In this document: positions 8,209 through 17,590 of the stretch, piece after piece
Position numbering within the stretch: position 1 is the stretch's first letter
Layout: each line of letters begins with the position of its first letter
Assembly (NCBI GenBank): GCA_023231005.1
Contig: JALNWG010000006.1
Coordinates: forward strand, 62,001 to 126,000
DNA length: 64,000 nucleotides
Direction: 5' to 3'
From: Bacteroidales bacterium
Lineage (GTDB): Bacteria > Bacteroidota > Bacteroidia > Bacteroidales > FEN-979
Position numbers and translations under genes: made by a program
The notes under the pieces: generated by a model
Databases searched by the model: none
Seen by the model: only the letters and a program-made list of their open reading frames with translations
Told to the model about the DNA's origin: nothing

Positions 8209-9882
8209 TTAATATTCTATCTGGTCAAATGTTATTTCCATGTCGTCAAAGCTGACCTCTATATTATCCCAGGTCAGCGGCTGGGGAAGAATGACCGGAT
8301 TAGCCGAGCTTTCCGGAACATGAACCGAAAAGAAGGAGTTCTGATACGAGCGTTCATACTCGATTTCGAGGTTGTACATGTATTCTCCGTCTTTGAGGAA
8401 TGGAGTTATTTTTGCCGATTTGACGACAATCTGGAACAGTTCTTTCCCGATCTGTTCATATGCCTCCAGGGATAAGAGAAGCTCCCTGAGGCAATTCTTT
8501 TCTTCAAGGGATATCCACCCGGAATTGGCTTTGCAGATTTCCGTCTCTTTGGCACTGAACTGTTTGGCGGGAGCATTAAAGAAGGAGTATTTTTCCTCCC
8601 TGACAATGGAACCGAACAAGCGTTCATATTCCAGGTTGAGTTCGGACTTACCTAAAAACCTGAAAGTATCATAGGCCGAAAAAGAGTTGCGATAAAAAAA
8701 GACTTTTTCATTCTCGAAAACCCGGGAATCGTTATTGAACACTCTGCGTTCAGATAGATAGTCGTCATTGCTGTCCATTAGAAACACTTCCCATGACCGG
8801 ACAACTTTGCCGGGCTGGACATTTACCAGGTCAAGATGATCAAACCCGACCTTGAATTCTATCACTGAAAAGGCAGGATAGACCACCTGAGGGGTTGCAT
8901 TAATCACTTTGTGGGAACCATCGGTGAAATTGACGATTACAACCATTCGGTATTGAACAGCTGACGGGTTATCCTGAAAAAGGAAAAAGAGCTTTTCCAT
9001 CACTCCGCTGCGGGAATACTTTGCCAAAGGAAGCCAGGAAAGAAATTTCTGCTTGTTTGCCGCAATGGAGAAGTATTCCAGGTATTTTTCATTCAGCGAT
9101 GTCAGCAGTTCATGGTTAAGGCCGCCGGCCAAAGCATATTTCCAACCGTTCGACTGCAGGCCTTTGACATTGCCGGCAATGCTTTCTGCAAACGAAATCC
9201 GGTATTTGAGAAGGTAATCCCATCCGTGAGATTTGACATTGCCTGAGAGTTCAGGGAATTCAAAACGTTGCATTTCCCAAGCGGTAAACTTTGACTGGAT
9301 GTAATCCGATATATCAAACCTTGCACAACCGATGAAATCGGCGGGCTTGATGTCCTCCCCTATCGGATTATTAGCAGAATCGCGCACCAGGCACAGGATA
9401 CCAAAGAAATCCTGGTACTGATCATCGGTTCCGGGAGTATTAACCCCCTGCCCTACCCCGATAACGTTGACATTTGAGAAAACTATAGAGCCATCAGTTC
9501 CGGAATTTTTCGCCTGAAGGTGGATCTTCCTGTTGCTCGTTCCCGGACCATCCAGCGTTACGTTGAAATATTTCTGGATGTCGTAATTCTCAAGGAAACA
9601 CTGATAAATACTGTTTGCAAAGTCATTGAAAGTCTGGCCGAAAGAACCCACTTCAAATAACAGGCCGTCAAAGTCGGTAAGCCCGGCAGTTTTAAATTCC
9701 AGGGTTTTACCCGCAAATTGAAGTTTGAAGGAATGGCCAATTGAAGTATCAACTGCTGATACCACCAGTTCAAAGGATGCACGGCTGCCAAGTGAGATAA
9801 GATAACTATCCGAGCAAGCTTCGTAAATGACGGGATTCCCGGCAAATGAAATGAAGTTGGGCGACTCCGTGATATCGATCAT
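8209..9882 (-). CDS. Phage tail protein (large distal tail component)
   Basis: A 557-residue protein beginning MIDITESPNFISFAGNPVIYE. The upstream in-frame ATG at 9906 is rejected: the promoter-like box at 9887-9894 and the good protein start both favour 9882. It is beta-rich throughout with no signal peptide. It lies between a 543-residue tail protein and fibre genes, the position of distal-tail or tail-spike hub components. A copy of the phage late promoter motif precedes it, so it probably starts its own transcript in addition to read-through from the tape measure side. No family was recognised. Confidence 0.65.
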   Translation of the reverse strand: MIDITESPNFISFAGNPVIYEACSDSYLISLGSRASFELVVSAVDTSIGHSFKLQFAGKTLEFKTAGLTDFDGLLFEVGSFGQTFNDFANSIYQCFLENYDIQKYFNVTLDGPGTSNRKIHLQAKNSGTDGSIVFSNVNVIGVGQGVNTPGTDDQYQDFFGILCLVRDSANNPIGEDIKPADFIGCARFDISDYIQSKFTAWEMQRFEFPELSGNVKSHGWDYLLKYRISFAESIAGNVKGLQSNGWKYALAGGLNHELLTSLNEKYLEYFSIAANKQKFLSWLPLAKYSRSGVMEKLFFLFQDNPSAVQYRMVVIVNFTDGSHKVINATPQVVYPAFSVIEFKVGFDHLDLVNVQPGKVVRSWEVFLMDSNDDYLSERRVFNNDSRVFENEKVFFYRNSFSAYDTFRFLGKSELNLEYERLFGSIVREEKYSFFNAPAKQFSAKETEICKANSGWISLEEKNCLRELLLSLEAYEQIGKELFQIVVKSAKITPFLKDGEYMYNLEIEYERSYQNSFFSVHVPESSANPVILPQPLTWDNIEVSFDDMEITFDQIEY

Positions 9883-9886
9883 GGTG

Positions 9887-9921
9887 CAATAGTACCATGA
9901 GATCACAGGGAAATAAAGGAC
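9887..9921 (-). promoter_or_regulatory. Candidate phage late promoter (copy 1)
   Basis: On the minus strand GTCCTTTATT (9921-9912) is followed after 17 nt by TACTATTG (9894-9887), a 7/8 match to TANNTTTG. The ATG of the tail gene begins 5 nt later (9882). The spacing equals that of four other copies in the window, at 15.8, 33.0, 56.9 and 61.7 kb. Confidence 0.75.
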
Positions 9922-9925
9922 AGTA

Positions 9926-11557
9926 TCAGGGTGACGTGAAGCACTTGAGTTGAGCGGATTTAATCGAGGATTTGTTCAGGGTGACGGAAATTTCACTGAT
10001 AAGGTAATTGATCCCATTAATGCGGTAACGCTTAGTGAAATCAAGGTTTTTCAATTCTATAAAATCCATCTGTTTTTCGATCTTTACGCTCTTGCGATCA
10101 TCCATGATCCAGTTTACCCAATCTTTCCAATATAGATTGAATAACCCATTAGGGCCCGGGTACCGCAATGAAAAATTGCTGTTGTTGGCAAAACCCCTGA
10201 GCCTTACCGGTGTTCCCCACCCGCCTGCCATCCCCACCCAAAACAATCGAGGTGTAATTTTCTGGTAATCTGCTCCCAGGTTTCCGCAGTTCACCGAAAT
10301 GTACTTATCAGGCAATGAGGAAAAAATCGTTTCGAACTTATTTTTCTCATCACCCCATTTGTAGAAGAACTTATCTGTGAGCATCGGCCCGGCAGGTAGT
10401 TGTTGCCATTCAATCAGAAATGTATAGGGGTTGACCGCCAACTGCCACCAGGTATTTGTATCCACGATATAATAGATGTCTCCCAGCCAGGTAAATGGAT
10501 ATGGGGGAATATCAGAAAAATGCTGAACAGCGCCTTTGATCATTTCTGTAATACCTTTCTCAGCGTCCAGTTGTGCCTGGTATGCCATATCACCTGCATC
10601 AGGTCCCAACAGGAATCGGAACCCGGTAATCTGTTCGGGGATCTCCTGAGTGAGCGAAAGGATATTCTTTGAAAACTCCACAATCTCCGAGCGAAGCAAC
10701 ACCTCTTTGTTGCCGACGATGCGTATTACCCGTTGCCGGGTATCAACATGAAAACTGCAATTGAACCACTTTTCCAGTCCTGCGATAAATTCGCTGACCT
10801 TCACATTTGGCACAAGGCGACAATAATAAAGCTTTTGCAGCCCGAACAAAACTTCGCTCAGGCTTACCGAATTGTAGACAACCAGGCGCGAAAGTTCGAT
10901 GCTGGAAGTAAAAAATTCATCCTGCAGCCGGTACCCGAAAATTTCGGCCAGTTTGTTCAATACGAATTTCAGGTAAAGAAAAGGGGTCAAAATGGTTCTG
11001 CATTGCCCGTCAGTTGTGTACTTTCTCAGCCAGCCATCAGGAAATATGTAGTTATAGGACATCAGTTCCGGGTTGGTTGCCGGGGGATCATAAAAAGTAG
11101 GGTTACTTATTTCTGGCATCGAGAAATCCACCTCGGGATAAAAATGAGTCAACGACCAGTTGAAATAATCTACCGCCTGCTGATCACTCGCAAAGCTCAT
11201 CATCCCTAAGTCCACCCGGTTCAAAAAGATGTCCTTCACCTCGAAATTGAAATTCCCCTTGTTGATGTATAGGGTTCCTTCAAATGTCTTCTCCCCGGCT
11301 GTTTTGATCTTGATCTGACCGGTGTACAAAACCATCCCGTTCCAGCGGATACTTCCTTCGAAAGTCTCATAGATGCTCCGGGTTGATGCGATCCGGTTCT
11401 TCCATCCCAGGATTGAAACATTTCTTGCAGTGGACGGAACCTTGAAGGGAAAAGAATAATCTCCAACATCGTTGAAGATCGGAGATTTGAGATTCAGGGA
11501 AACCGAAAAATCATCGTTCAGGTCAAGGGATTGATCACCAATCAGGATGGAAAGCAT
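9926..11557 (-). CDS. Phage tail/baseplate protein downstream of the tape measure
   Basis: A 543-residue protein directly after the tape measure gene (12 nt gap). The beginning (LSILIGDQSLDLNDDFSVSLNLK) and the SFPFKVPST motif look like the N-terminal module of distal tail proteins that seal the tube. The middle (residues 270-330) carries the pattern FNCSFHVDTRQRVIRIVGN. It is globular and beta-rich with no signal peptide. By order (tape measure, this gene, hub, fibres) it is expected to be the distal tail or tail-associated lysin/hub protein. No catalytic motif for a hydrolase was seen. Confidence 0.65.
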   Translation of the reverse strand: MLSILIGDQSLDLNDDFSVSLNLKSPIFNDVGDYSFPFKVPSTARNVSILGWKNRIASTRSIYETFEGSIRWNGMVLYTGQIKIKTAGEKTFEGTLYINKGNFNFEVKDIFLNRVDLGMMSFASDQQAVDYFNWSLTHFYPEVDFSMPEISNPTFYDPPATNPELMSYNYIFPDGWLRKYTTDGQCRTILTPFLYLKFVLNKLAEIFGYRLQDEFFTSSIELSRLVVYNSVSLSEVLFGLQKLYYCRLVPNVKVSEFIAGLEKWFNCSFHVDTRQRVIRIVGNKEVLLRSEIVEFSKNILSLTQEIPEQITGFRFLLGPDAGDMAYQAQLDAEKGITEMIKGAVQHFSDIPPYPFTWLGDIYYIVDTNTWWQLAVNPYTFLIEWQQLPAGPMLTDKFFYKWGDEKNKFETIFSSLPDKYISVNCGNLGADYQKITPRLFWVGMAGGWGTPVRLRGFANNSNFSLRYPGPNGLFNLYWKDWVNWIMDDRKSVKIEKQMDFIELKNLDFTKRYRINGINYLISEISVTLNKSSIKSAQLKCFTSP

Positions 11558-11569
11558 AATTTTCTACGA

Positions 11570-14500
11570 TTATTTTGATACTTCGGCTTCTATTTCATTG
11601 ACCCGGTTTGTTGTTTCCCTGAGATGTTCGTAGGAGATAAAGGCAGGAATCCCCTGCTCGATCAGAAAATTCAACCGGTTTATACTGGCCATAAATTCAG
11701 GATCAACCGCTGCCGGTACTCCCGCAGGAGTAGAAGCCGGAGAATCCAGGTACCGGCCAACTGCCCTTTGAGGAACCCTTGCAAAATTGATTGCGTCAAT
11801 CACATGGGGGTAGTTTACCATCAGGTTCTTGGTGGTTTTAGGATCAATGACGATTTCTTGACCGGTCTCGCTGATCAGCGTGGGCGTGGAATACAATCCA
11901 GTTTGGGGAGAATTTACCAGCGGAACATCTTTATAAAGTTTATTGTCATCCTGACCGATAACGGAATAGCGGCCTTTGGCTGCTTCCGGTACTTTTTGGC
12001 TCAGGATGTAACCGATCTGAATTGCACCAAGTGCGGCTGTAATGATGCTGAGAACAATTCCGACACCGGGACCGGCACCCAGCGCTGAAGCGACCGCCGT
12101 GGCAACACTGATAAGGGCATTGAACAATGCAACTTCTTTGTTGCGCACAGCCTGGTCATGTTCCATCTTCTTGCGCTTCTTGTCCAGGTCTTTATCCATT
12201 CTATTGACCTGCGCATCGTACTGGGCTTTTGTGATGAGTTTTGCATCAAGCTGTGCCTGAAGATTTGATTTCTTCTTGTTGTTAGCTTCTTCATCCTGCT
12301 TTAACTGCTGGTTTTCAGCATCAGTCTGCATGGAGAAGATGGCAGCCAGGCCATCAACAGCGCCTTTTGCCAGGGAAATGGCATCTTCTGAGACTCTTAG
12401 TGCTGTATCCTTTGAAAGCTGAACCTGCTTTGCAGCAACCTCTTCTGCCATTTGTTTTTTGATCTCGGCAGTCCGTGCTTCATCCTTGATGTTATCTTCA
12501 AGTATCTTCCTATACTTTGCATCTACTTCCAGGCGGATCTTCACCTGTTTTTCCGCCAGGTCGATATCGGATTTCAGGCGCAGGGTTTTTAGCTGCTCCT
12601 GGTAATCGAAAATGTTCTTGTCATCATTATCGACATGCTTTGCCACTACCGTTGCACCTTTTTGAGCAAACGTGTCCCGGATGGCTTGCTTCTGCTGCTC
12701 GGTTGCCTTGGTAACCGACAGCGTGTATTCCATTTCCTTTTGAAGCGAATCAAGGACTGCCTGCAAATACTCATCAGAATCCTTATCCATGGATTCCATT
12801 TTGGCATCCGCTTTTTCCTTCTCGATTTTGTACTGGGACTGAATTTCCTTTTCCGCATATTTGAGGCGAATATCATCCTGCTTTTCTATCAGCTGATCTG
12901 TGAGAACTCGCCTGAGTTCTACTTCATCGGCTGAATTACCTTTGATTTTGTCTAGACGTTCACCCAACTTTTCCTCTTCAATGGCCAGTTCCCTGTCCAT
13001 TTCTCCTTCGGTGACAGCCGCTCTGGCCTGGGCCAGTTGCTTCTTTATGTTGAGAAGGTAATCAGCCTGTTTCTTTGCCTTAGATTCTGCTTCTGCCGGG
13101 GTTCCTGTGGATGGATCAGATTTGTCGAACGACTGAATCTTTTTGTTCAGGTCCTTGATCTTGCCCTGAACCCTGATAAAATCCTCTGAGCCTGCCACGG
13201 AGGCTTTCAGGGCAATCTGGTATTTTGAAAGTTTCGCTTCAAGGTTATCGAGCGATTCCCCAATGATTTTATCACCGATGCTTTCCGCGTTTAGCACATC
13301 GCTCAGCGATTGCTTTGCATCTTTGAACTGGGAGATTTTATCCTGGAGCTTTTTGATCCCTTGATCATAGGGCTTTGTTGCTTCGGTGCGGTTCTCCTGC
13401 GCATCAATGGCATTGTCAGCCACAGCCATAGCAGCGCCACCGGGACTGGCACCGCCTTTTACCGTATTCCAAACCCTTTGCAGGATCGTCGGTTTTGCTG
13501 CTGCTTCGCCAATAGATTTCTGTTTTGTCTGCATCAAAAGCAGTTCTGCTTCTGCCTGTTTGATGGTCAGGTCGATCTTTTCCTGAAGATCCTTTTTCTC
13601 CTGGACAGAAAGTAGGTTCAAATTTCTGACGGTACCTGCTACCTTCTCATATGCATCTTCAAGTTTCTTATTGGCCTCGGCCAGCAAAACAGTGGTTGAA
13701 GCCTTCAATTTCTCCAGGGCAATAGCCTGGCTATTGTACGTTTCGTATGTCTTGATCCCGGCAACCAAAGCAGTAATAGCGGCTATGACCAGTCCTATCG
13801 GGTTTGCTGCCATGGCAGCATTCCAAAGCCACTGGGCAGTAGTTGCCAGCTTGGTGGCGATCGTACCGTTTCCTTTCCAAATGGCAAGCAACTGCTCTTT
13901 GACGATCAGGTATTCTAGAACCACGGCATCTTTCATTTTCAGAAGGATGCCTTCCTTTAAAGTCAGGTTGTTCAAAATTGCAACCTGGATTGATCTTGTC
14001 TGAGCTGCAATGTAAACCCCAATGGCACCGGTGAGTGCGATAAGAGCGATACGGTATTTGTCGATCCATTCGGGCAGTGCCTTAAGCCATGCCACCAGGT
14101 TTACCACTGCGCCAACCATTGATTTGAGAAACTCCGTCACACCCGGCAAGGTGATCAGCCGGTAAAACTCTTTCCCGAGTTTATCCAGGGTAGCTCCCAG
14201 GGTCGTGTTCTTGTCGTTGAATTGTCTGGTGATTTCATCAGTGCCCTGCAGAGACTTGCCGGCCAGGGCAACTTTCTGCTGGAGCATATCGGTATTGTTG
14301 CCAAGTTTGGCAAAGACTTCCGAGGCCCCGGCACCTGAAATTTCCAGTTCCCTGATCAGTTTTCCTAATATTGTTGCACCCTCTCCGCCTCTTTTGGATC
14401 CTTCGACAACTTTCACAAAAGCACCATAGAGATCAGTGTTTACCAGCGTTGTGAATTCCTGCAATGGGATCCCGGCCACCTTTGCAAAATCGGCGGTGTT

Positions 14501-15358
14501 GTAAGTCATCTTCATAAGGATCTTCGTCATTGCCGTTCCGCCCCGTTCGGTGGAAACTGCAAGCTCCTGGAGTGTGGCAGAAATGCCCATCACTTCAGCA
14601 GAAGATAACCCGAGCGACATACCTACACCACCAATTCTGTTTGAAAGATCGACCAGTACTGGCGCAGTTGCAAAACCGTCAGCCCCTAATACATTGATTG
14701 CATTGCCCAAACGAAGCATATCATCAGAAACAGCAGAAGTTTTCATGTCTGTCAGGACATTTCTGAGGGTTCCCATTTGCGTGGCAACCTCGCTTGCTCC
14801 ACCCTGGATTTCAGCCCCGAGGGCGACATTGAGTTTGTCAATGGAATCTACAAATGGAAGGATATCCTTCTGAGCGATCCCAAGCTGCCCGGCAACCACA
14901 GCCATTTCCCGAAGGTCGCTTCGAGAAGTCCGGGTGTCGATCTTACCCAGTTCGGTATTCAGCTTTTTAACTTCATCAACAGTCAGTTTCGTGGTTTTGC
15001 GGATATCGGCCAGTGAATCTTCCAGTTTTGCATTGCCTTTGATAATACCAACCACAGCAGCGCCGAACCCGATAACTCCCACAGTGATCATCTGTAGCAC
15101 CTGCTGGTATTTGTTGGCCTGGTCGGCCAGTTTTGAAAAAGCACCTCCAGTCTGGTTTATCTCTCCCCTGAGGTCTTTAAGCCTGCCGTTGACTTTCTGA
15201 AACTCACGTTCTTTTTCGCCAAATTCCTTGGAGTTTACATTCAATTGGCGAAGTTCAGCATTCAGTTTCCGTGCTTCTGCCTCCAATTGTTTAAGGGTAG
15301 CATTGGCTTTTTCACCGTTGAATATGACGGTGGCTGTGGACGTTTCGTTTTTAGCCAT
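11570..15358 (-). CDS. Tail tape measure protein
   Basis: A 1262-residue tape measure protein, the ruler for tail length and a carrier for DNA entry. The N-terminal 80 residues are a coiled coil (TLKQLEAEARKLNAELRQL). A conserved helical TP901-type core follows, with hydrophobic stretches near residue 95 (VGVIGFGAAVVGIIKG) and near 520 (ANPIGLVIAAITALVAG). The middle is a long charged coiled coil. Near the C-terminus a second membrane-like pair appears (LISVATAVASALGAG, VLSIITAALGAIQIGYIL). The ATG at 15358 (MAKNETSTAT) is chosen over 15382; it overlaps the preceding gene by 8 nt. At roughly 0.15 nm per residue the tail would be near 190 nm, a siphovirus-like size. Confidence 0.93.
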   Translation of the reverse strand: MAKNETSTATVIFNGEKANATLKQLEAEARKLNAELRQLNVNSKEFGEKEREFQKVNGRLKDLRGEINQTGGAFSKLADQANKYQQVLQMITVGVIGFGAAVVGIIKGNAKLEDSLADIRKTTKLTVDEVKKLNTELGKIDTRTSRSDLREMAVVAGQLGIAQKDILPFVDSIDKLNVALGAEIQGGASEVATQMGTLRNVLTDMKTSAVSDDMLRLGNAINVLGADGFATAPVLVDLSNRIGGVGMSLGLSSAEVMGISATLQELAVSTERGGTAMTKILMKMTYNTADFAKVAGIPLQEFTTLVNTDLYGAFVKVVEGSKRGGEGATILGKLIRELEISGAGASEVFAKLGNNTDMLQQKVALAGKSLQGTDEITRQFNDKNTTLGATLDKLGKEFYRLITLPGVTEFLKSMVGAVVNLVAWLKALPEWIDKYRIALIALTGAIGVYIAAQTRSIQVAILNNLTLKEGILLKMKDAVVLEYLIVKEQLLAIWKGNGTIATKLATTAQWLWNAAMAANPIGLVIAAITALVAGIKTYETYNSQAIALEKLKASTTVLLAEANKKLEDAYEKVAGTVRNLNLLSVQEKKDLQEKIDLTIKQAEAELLLMQTKQKSIGEAAAKPTILQRVWNTVKGGASPGGAAMAVADNAIDAQENRTEATKPYDQGIKKLQDKISQFKDAKQSLSDVLNAESIGDKIIGESLDNLEAKLSKYQIALKASVAGSEDFIRVQGKIKDLNKKIQSFDKSDPSTGTPAEAESKAKKQADYLLNIKKQLAQARAAVTEGEMDRELAIEEEKLGERLDKIKGNSADEVELRRVLTDQLIEKQDDIRLKYAEKEIQSQYKIEKEKADAKMESMDKDSDEYLQAVLDSLQKEMEYTLSVTKATEQQKQAIRDTFAQKGATVVAKHVDNDDKNIFDYQEQLKTLRLKSDIDLAEKQVKIRLEVDAKYRKILEDNIKDEARTAEIKKQMAEEVAAKQVQLSKDTALRVSEDAISLAKGAVDGLAAIFSMQTDAENQQLKQDEEANNKKKSNLQAQLDAKLITKAQYDAQVNRMDKDLDKKRKKMEHDQAVRNKEVALFNALISVATAVASALGAGPGVGIVLSIITAALGAIQIGYILSQKVPEAAKGRYSVIGQDDNKLYKDVPLVNSPQTGLYSTPTLISETGQEIVIDPKTTKNLMVNYPHVIDAINFARVPQRAVGRYLDSPASTPAGVPAAVDPEFMASINRLNFLIEQGIPAFISYEHLRETTNRVNEIEAEVSK

Positions 15359-15791
15359 TGTTGATTGATTTATCGGAAACATTTTCGGTAATGGCGATCA
15401 CACCCCTGTGGCCGTATTCTTTGGCAAATATTTCGCTCAGCTTCATCACTTCGGCATGAAAAGTCTTGGAATACCATTTCTTTGGTCTCCTTCGGTTTCC
15501 AAGCATTTTCCCAGAGAGTCGGCGGGATGTGGCAGATTCTTTCACATCACCGATCTTGACACCCCTGCCGACACCCATATCCACAAAGCGACCGTAATAC
15601 TCAAAAAGCAGGGTGATTTTCAGCACATTTCCTTGTGCTGATGCCAGAACATTGTATTGAAAGCTTTGGAGAAGTGATCCGGAATTGCCCACCTTATTAA
15701 TGGCGAGCTTCTTTTTCCATTTGATAATAGTGATTTTAGCCCAGGCTTCGGCTATTTCACGCTCGGAAAGTTTGGGTTGGGAGGATTGCAT
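15351..15791 (-). CDS. HK97 gp10-like tail completion protein
   Basis: A 146-residue basic protein of the size and type of HK97 gp10-like head-tail joining or tail-completion proteins. Features are an N-terminal helix with KLSEREIAEAW, a core with YYGRFVDMGVGRG (the typical aromatic-R-FVDxGxG turn) and a basic segment GNRRRPKKWYSK. It is the first gene of the tail operon, 3' of a terminator and a late promoter copy. The ATG at 15791 lies 5 nt after the promoter's -7 box, so the mRNA would be almost leaderless. The same ATG lies inside an 11-bp inverted repeat. Confidence 0.7.
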   Translation of the reverse strand: MQSSQPKLSEREIAEAWAKITIIKWKKKLAINKVGNSGSLLQSFQYNVLASAQGNVLKITLLFEYYGRFVDMGVGRGVKIGDVKESATSRRLSGKMLGNRRRPKKWYSKTFHAEVMKLSEIFAKEYGHRGVIAITENVSDKSINNG

Positions 15792-15815
15792 TGGGCAAAG
15801 AAAAGCCCAATGCAA
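15786..15815. repeat. Perfect 11-bp inverted repeat over the tail operon start codon
   Basis: TTGCATTGGGC (15786-15796) and GCCCAATGCAA (15805-15815) are perfectly complementary around an 8-nt spacer. The repeat includes the start codon of the gp10-like gene and the end of the putative -7 box. It may be an operator, or an RNA hairpin if transcription starts upstream. Confidence 0.7.
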
Positions 15816-15830
15816 TGATTTATAAAGGAC
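15796..15830 (-). promoter_or_regulatory. Candidate phage late promoter (copy 2, tail operon)
   Basis: GTCCTTTATA on the minus strand (15830-15821) is followed at the conserved distance by TTTCTTTG (15803-15796), 7/8 to TANNTTTG. The gene's ATG begins 5 nt downstream. The T-tract of the terminator closing the metal cassette abuts the first base of this motif, so terminator and promoter are back to back. Confidence 0.65.
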
Positions 15831-15858
15831 AAAAAAAGCCAGTCAATGACTGGCTAAA
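15831..15858 (-). terminator. Terminator closing the zinc/cadmium cassette
   Basis: On the minus strand a 9-bp stem (AGCCAGTCA / TGACTGGCT) is followed by seven T residues. It lies 27 nt after the stop of the last cassette gene and shields the tail operon from read-through. Confidence 0.88.
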
Positions 15859-15884
15859 ATCAAAATGAAATGGACATTACCTGT

Positions 15885-16448
15885 CTACCAGTGATAATTG
15901 TGATGGTGGTAATGATTGTACCGCAGGGATTGCATATTGTTATAACACTGGCTTGCCTGGCTTGAAAAGTATCCGGTCATGTTATATCCCTGCATCTTAT
16001 GGTACATCGTGCTGTCATGCGACCAGCAGTCGCCGAATCCTTGCCAATTCTGGAATTGTAGGGTATCGAGTCCGCATTGCCAGTTGCCCATGTTCCAATT
16101 GCCACCTCCCATATTCCAGTTCCATCCGCCATTACCATAGTTTTGCCCGCCATGGTTGGCATATATGTTACGGCAATAATCATAAAAATTATATGAAAAC
16201 AAACTGTCGTACTGATTGAACTGGTGCCAGTAAAAATAACAGCTATCATGACTGCCCGATCCTGTACGCTGATGAAAACTTACCAGGAGTGCATCGTTGG
16301 CCGTGGCTGCCTTATAATTATTCTGCATTGCGTTGGCTTGAGCAAGAGGATCGGGAGTCGTGGTCGTTGTGCTCTCTTTCTTGCAGCCGACCAGAGCTAT
16401 GAGCAAAGAAAAAGTAAGAATGAAAAGACTGTTTCTCAAATTTTTCAT
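15885..16448 (-). CDS. Secreted His/Trp/Tyr/Asn/Gly-rich lipoprotein
   Basis: A 187-residue lipoprotein (LIALVGC lipobox, mature Cys22) followed by a Thr/Ser spacer. After an ordered part (NNYKAATANDALLVSFHQ, then SCYFYWHQFNQYDSLF) comes a low-complexity Asn-Trp-Gly-Met insert (residues 98-125) and a His-rich end with NHYHHHNYHW. The lipobox, the LL(V/L)xxxH motif, the DSxxxxxDY(C) block, the low-complexity insert and the final QSL/QTMR helix parallel the Met-rich lipoprotein at 41981-42532 in the copper cassette. They look like one family with metal-matched ligands. Periplasmic or surface metal binding is inferred. Last gene of cassette 1. Confidence 0.75.
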   Translation of the reverse strand: MKNLRNSLFILTFSLLIALVGCKKESTTTTTPDPLAQANAMQNNYKAATANDALLVSFHQRTGSGSHDSCYFYWHQFNQYDSLFSYNFYDYCRNIYANHGGQNYGNGGWNWNMGGGNWNMGNWQCGLDTLQFQNWQGFGDCWSHDSTMYHKMQGYNMTGYFSSQASQCYNNMQSLRYNHYHHHNYHW

Positions 16449-16591
16449 GTTTTCTTTGGATAAAAATGTTTTTGAAACAAACGGATTAAATTACTTATTA
16501 TTATATGTAGATGCGATGATGTAAGAATGGTTGCTTCAAACTGGAAAATTTATTTTTACGAAACTTCCGGGTAAATATTGATTTGCTTCAA

Positions 16592-17107
16592 CTATTCCAA
16601 TTCAAAACCTGCTTTCTTAATTTGGCCTTCTAAATCAGAGTATTTGATAATTTTGTGGTCGTACTCAATGTAAACCTGGTTCGATTTTTTATTCAGCTTG
16701 AAGTTTTTAACACCCTTGATACTGGATAAAATCTCACTCAGTTGCTTATCCTGCCCTTCTTTTAATCTGGTAAAACAAATTACCGTTTTATCTTCATCTA
16801 TTGTAATATCCTTAACAATATCTTTCCCCTGAGCATCCCGAATGATCCGGGCATCCAGATAAAGCCCGAACGGCAATTGGGATAATTTCGTTTTCTTATT
16901 ATTAAATTTAACGGTCATGTTTGTATCGACATTAACCGGCAAACAAGCTGCCGAGCCATACACACAAATGACAATTCTATCGTTACCCATCTTTTCATTT
17001 CCGATGGTTCCAGTGATTTTTTCCTGGTTCTGGGAAAAGACAGATGAAAATCCGGTTAATGAGACCAGAAATATGACGACGATTATTTTTAATTGATATT
17101 TTTTCAT
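16592..17107 (-). CDS. Secreted protein with a C-terminal HMA-like fold lacking CxxC
   Basis: A 171-residue protein with a signal peptide (cleaved near VFSQ). Residues 30-125 are unassigned, with two Cys (C49, C56) around VYGSAACLPVN. The last 50 residues (EILSSIKGVKNFKLNKKSNQVYIEYD, KYSDLEGQIKKAGFELE) have the length and strand-helix order of a heavy-metal-associated domain. The metal-binding CxxC loop is absent. It may have kept the fold for protein contact, or may bind metal through other residues. Part of cassette 1; function unknown. Confidence 0.6.
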   Translation of the reverse strand: MKKYQLKIIVVIFLVSLTGFSSVFSQNQEKITGTIGNEKMGNDRIVICVYGSAACLPVNVDTNMTVKFNNKKTKLSQLPFGLYLDARIIRDAQGKDIVKDITIDEDKTVICFTRLKEGQDKQLSEILSSIKGVKNFKLNKKSNQVYIEYDHKIIKYSDLEGQIKKAGFELE

Positions 17108-17152
17108 TAGTCAGAATTTTAATAGGTTTAAAAAGATTAACTTACATGATTT

Positions 17153-17539
17153 TTACAATGATTTTATCACTGCCTGGAGTTTTGCTGTTATTTCCTGCGC
17201 AATGCCTGCCAGGTCAGGATTTTTAATAGCCATCATGGATGCGATGGGATTCACGGCTGATATTTCAATACGATCTACAGCAAATTCCTGGACAATGACG
17301 TTACATGGCAACATTGTCCCGACTTTGTCTTCGGCCTGAAGCGCTTTGTAGGCATAGGGTGGATTACAGGCTCCCAGAATCCTGTACCGGCGAAAATCCA
17401 CATTCAACTTTTCTTTGAGTTTTTCATGGATGTTGATTTCGGAGATAACGCCAAACCCTTCTTTTTTAAGGGCTTCTGTGGTTTTTTGTACAGCTTCGTC
17501 AAACGAAGTTTCCAATGTTTTGCTGAAATAATATTCCAT
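17153..17539 (-). CDS. DUF302 family protein
   Basis: A 128-residue cytoplasmic protein with the DUF302 layout: the N-terminal YYFSKTLETSFDEAVQKTTEALK helix, GFGVISEINIHEKLKEKL, YRILGACNPPYAYKALQAE with a conserved Cys, and GTMLPCNVIVQE with a second Cys. DUF302 proteins are small ferredoxin-like folds often found near metal efflux and copper genes, but their biochemical role is not established. Placement in the cassette fits a metal-linked role. Confidence 0.8.
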   Translation of the reverse strand: MEYYFSKTLETSFDEAVQKTTEALKKEGFGVISEINIHEKLKEKLNVDFRRYRILGACNPPYAYKALQAEDKVGTMLPCNVIVQEFAVDRIEISAVNPIASMMAIKNPDLAGIAQEITAKLQAVIKSL

Positions 17540-17590
17540 GTTTAAACAATTTAACGGTTATTAATACTAATTACTGATTAAAGATAAGGT

